Of a stretch of 8,491 nt of DNA, positions 6,934 through 8,491 are shown in pieces (positions within the stretch are counted from its first letter, which is position 1; each line of letters begins with the position of its first letter). This stretch comes from JAVXAG01 sp036660615 (lineage in GTDB: Bacteria; Bacillota; Clostridia; Peptostreptococcales; Anaerovoracaceae): positions 1 to 8,491 of the forward strand of contig JAVXAG010000081.1 of assembly GCA_036660615.1 (NCBI GenBank), read 5' to 3'. A model generated the notes under the pieces. It did not search any database, was not told where the DNA came from, and was given only the letters and a program-made list of their open reading frames with translations. Both the position numbers and the translations under genes were made by a program.

Positions 6934-7944
6934 ATGAGTGACTTGGTACAACGTGATGAACAATTTCAAAGAATTGTTAACATCATAGAGTCAGCCAAAG
7001 AGCGGGCATATCGTAAGGTAAATGAGGAACTGATTTTAATGTATCGTGATATAGGCGAATATATTAGCAGAGAATCTGAAAACAATGAATATGGCGATGC
7101 GTTTGTACAGAAGCTGGCAGATTTTTTTGCAAAAAATTATCCGGATTTGAAGGGTTTTAATCGTCGCGGGCTTTATAGAATGAAGCAATTCTACGAGCTT
7201 TATAAGGACGCGGAGAAAGTGTCACCACTGGTGACACAATTGAGTTGGACGAACCATCTCAAAATCATGTCTGCGTGTAAGACTATGGACGAACGCATAT
7301 TTTATATGAATATGTGCATCAAAGAGCGTCTTTCAAAAAGAGAATTGGAAAGACAAATTGATAGCGGATATTATGAAAGATATATGTTATCGCAGAAACC
7401 ACTGACACTAGCCATCGAAGAATCAAGAAGGGCCACAGGAAATATTTTTCTCGATAATTATATTCTTGATTTTCTTGATGTGCCAGAAACAGTATCTGAA
7501 CGTGATTTGCAGAAGTCTATTATACGGAATCTGAAAAATTTTATTCTTGAAATTGGTAAAGACTTCACCTTCATCGGCGAAGAGTATCGTGTACAGGTCG
7601 GAAAGCACGATTATTATATTGATTTGCTGTTTTACCACAGAGATCTTTCGTGCCTTGTAGCATTTGAACTGAAAATCGGTGAATTCAAGCCAGAGTATGT
7701 TGGCAAGATAAATCTTTATCTTGAAGCACTTGACCGCGAAGTAAAAAAAGAAAATGAAAATCCGAGCGTTGGTGTTATCCTCTGTGCAAGTAAGGATGAT
7801 GAGGTGGTAGAGTTTGCTCTCAGCCGGAGCTTGTCCCCAACAATGGTTTCTGAATACAATTTGAAATTAATTGATAAGAAGCTGTTGCAGAAAAAGTTAA
7901 AGGAATATATTGAACTGGCAGAGACTGGGTCTGGTGATGAATGA
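6934..7944 (+). CDS. DUF1016 (YhcG-like) PDDEXK nuclease family protein
   Basis: This 336-residue protein has the two-part architecture of the DUF1016/YhcG family. The N-terminal helical, probably DNA-binding domain (about 10-150) contains AKERAYRKVNEELILMYRDIG, split here at residues 21-41, and LSWTNHLKIM. The C-terminal PDDEXK nuclease domain (about 185-325) contains D230 in YYIDLLFY, E245 and K247 in FELK, and the following EFKPEYVGKINLYL. These are the expected metal-binding and catalytic residues, so the nuclease looks intact. Family members often sit beside type I restriction-modification genes, but their exact role is not established. AAGGGGG (6921-6927) is a strong ribosome binding site six bases before the ATG. 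Many arginines use CGT, CGC or CGG, unlike the AGA-rich core genes, which points to horizontal transfer. Confidence 0.9.
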   Translation: MSDLVQRDEQFQRIVNIIESAKERAYRKVNEELILMYRDIGEYISRESENNEYGDAFVQKLADFFAKNYPDLKGFNRRGLYRMKQFYELYKDAEKVSPLVTQLSWTNHLKIMSACKTMDERIFYMNMCIKERLSKRELERQIDSGYYERYMLSQKPLTLAIEESRRATGNIFLDNYILDFLDVPETVSERDLQKSIIRNLKNFILEIGKDFTFIGEEYRVQVGKHDYYIDLLFYHRDLSCLVAFELKIGEFKPEYVGKINLYLEALDREVKKENENPSVGVILCASKDDEVVEFALSRSLSPTMVSEYNLKLIDKKLLQKKLKEYIELAETGSGDE

Positions 7945-8082
7945 TTTCCACATTAAAAGCAGAGCAAAGTGGTGGGTGTACTGTTGATCAATTCCCGAAA
8001 ACAGGCAAAATACGGTAGATATATTCCCAAGGACGAGCAAAGGCAAAAATAACGATTTGATATTCATTCGCTCATCTCGTTT
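7945..8082 (+). other. Gene-poor debris between the nuclease gene and repeat copy 2
   Basis: No convincing gene is present. Two short frames run through it. One has an ATG at 7941 overlapping the nuclease stop and gives 25 residues ending at 8018. The other ends in AKYGRYIPKDEQRQK at the TAA 8050-8052. Neither has a ribosome binding site or a recognised family. They could be pieces of one decayed, frameshifted gene. No hairpin terminator is visible after the nuclease gene. Confidence 0.4.
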
Positions 8083-8109
8083 CATACAGAGTGTGTGGTG
8101 TTGCTGTCA
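8083..8109 (+). repeat. 27-bp direct repeat, copy 2 (orphan rlmD 3' end)
   Basis: Identical to the rlmD 3' segment at 6076-6102, 2007 bp downstream of it. It is read as HTECVVLLS in a frame that is open from after the stop at 8050 through the zinc-ribbon gene to 8280. Nothing upstream of it resembles RlmD, so it is an isolated end fragment, as expected from an attachment-site duplication or a leftover of an earlier insertion. Confidence 0.85.
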
Positions 8110-8133
8110 AAGGGCAGAAATGAGGAAAAATTT

Positions 8134-8280
8134 ATGATAAAAAAATGTAAACAATGTGGATGTGTCTTAACATCCGCTGAAAGTAATAGAATTTGTGAAA
8201 ACTGTAGGAGTAAAAAAAGAAAGCTTCAAGCAGCTACCACAAAAGATTCAATAAAAGACGATAACTCAAAAAGAAAGTAA
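8134..8280 (+). CDS. Small zinc-ribbon protein, function unknown
   Basis: A 48-residue basic protein whose first half carries two CxxC knuckles, CKQC (residues 5-8) and CENC (22-25), separated by 13 residues. This spacing suits a single zinc ribbon. The second half is a Lys- and Asp-rich, probably disordered tail. I choose ATG 8134 because GAGG (8122-8125) precedes it by eight bases. Longer in-frame starts at GTG 8095 and above would fuse it to the translated repeat copy 2, and the frame is open throughout, so a longer product cannot be excluded. I cannot name a family or function; RNA or DNA binding would be a guess. The RhuM-like gene starts 57 bp downstream. Confidence 0.6.
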   Translation: MIKKCKQCGCVLTSAESNRICENCRSKKRKLQAATTKDSIKDDNSKRK

Positions 8281-8337
8281 AGTAAAATATGTAATGATTT
8301 GTAATATGTATTAGCAAAATGAATGGGGAGGATTGCC

Positions 8338-8491
8338 ATGTCGAAAAAGAATAAAGAAGTAATAACAATTCGCTCTAGTGCGGCGGAATATCTTACCTAT
8401 GTCGCATCTGTTGGTGACAGCAAGGATAGCGTTGAGATGCGCTATGAGGACGAAAATATATGGCTGACGCAGAAGATGATGGCAACGCTTT
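8338..8491 (+). CDS. RhuM-family protein, 5' part (runs off window)
   Basis: The first 51 residues are visible. They contain ITIRSSAAEYLTYVAS, then EMRYEDENIWLTQKMMATL, which is the characteristic start of the RhuM (virulence RhuM / DNA-binding) family, where a WLTQ-x-x-M helix opens a winged-helix-like domain. The ATG at 8338 has a strong GGGGAGG ribosome binding site (8325-8331) six bases upstream. The full protein is usually several hundred residues long, so most lies beyond the window. RhuM genes are often found inside or beside type I restriction-modification operons. Together with the DUF1016 gene upstream, this suggests hsd genes may follow. The biochemical role of the family is not settled. 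Confidence 0.85.
   Translation, partial: MSKKNKEVITIRSSAAEYLTYVASVGDSKDSVEMRYEDENIWLTQKMMATL

Noticed and set aside
7941..8018. A 25-codon frame whose ATG overlaps the nuclease stop
   Set aside because: It is very short, has no ribosome binding site and no recognised relatives. More likely debris than a coupled small gene.
7897..8085. Minus-strand frame of 62 codons crossing the nuclease stop
   Set aside because: No ribosome binding site, and it overlaps the end of a supported gene and the debris region.
1..8491. CRISPR arrays, tRNA or rRNA genes, transposases or integrases
   Set aside because: I looked on both strands and saw no regularly spaced repeats, no structural RNA signatures and no recombinase motifs in the window.

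Overview
The window is AT-rich and reads like a low-GC Gram-positive chromosome, most likely a gut-type Clostridia (Lachnospiraceae-like) species. The basis is protein similarity recalled from memory, AGA-dominated arginine codons, strong GGAGG-type ribosome binding sites and a Firmicutes-type LexA box. All supported genes are on the + strand.

Layout. Positions 1-267 hold the end of an unrecognised gene, closed by a rho-independent terminator (274-304). A promoter with an overlapping LexA-like operator (366-394) then drives a housekeeping block. This block contains ruvC, ruvA and ruvB (the complete Holliday junction resolvasome), queA and tgt (tRNA queuosine synthesis), and an RlmD/RumA-family 23S rRNA uracil-C5 methyltransferase that lacks the usual N-terminal TRAM domain. 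A hairpin between queA and tgt may split the block into ruvCAB-queA and tgt-rlmD. The expected yajC-secDF neighbours do not follow tgt.

The core ends at the rlmD stop codon (6117) and an accessory region begins. It holds a frameshifted, 5'-truncated tfoX/sxy remnant, a GNAT acetyltransferase gene broken by one in-frame stop, an intact DUF1016/YhcG PDDEXK nuclease gene, about 190 bp of debris, a small zinc-ribbon gene, and the start of a RhuM-family gene that runs off the end. DUF1016 and RhuM genes are typical neighbours of type I restriction-modification loci, so the window probably ends at the edge of a defence island.

The most unusual signal is a perfect 27-bp direct repeat. One copy (6076-6102) is the 3' end of rlmD and encodes HTECVVLLS, including the catalytic-base glutamate. 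The other copy (8083-8109) lies 2007 bp downstream, just before the zinc-ribbon gene and in an open frame with it. This looks like an attachment-site or cassette scar at the 3' end of rlmD. Recombination between the copies would remove tfoX', GNAT' and DUF1016 and leave an RlmD with a zinc-ribbon tail. No integrase is visible in the window.
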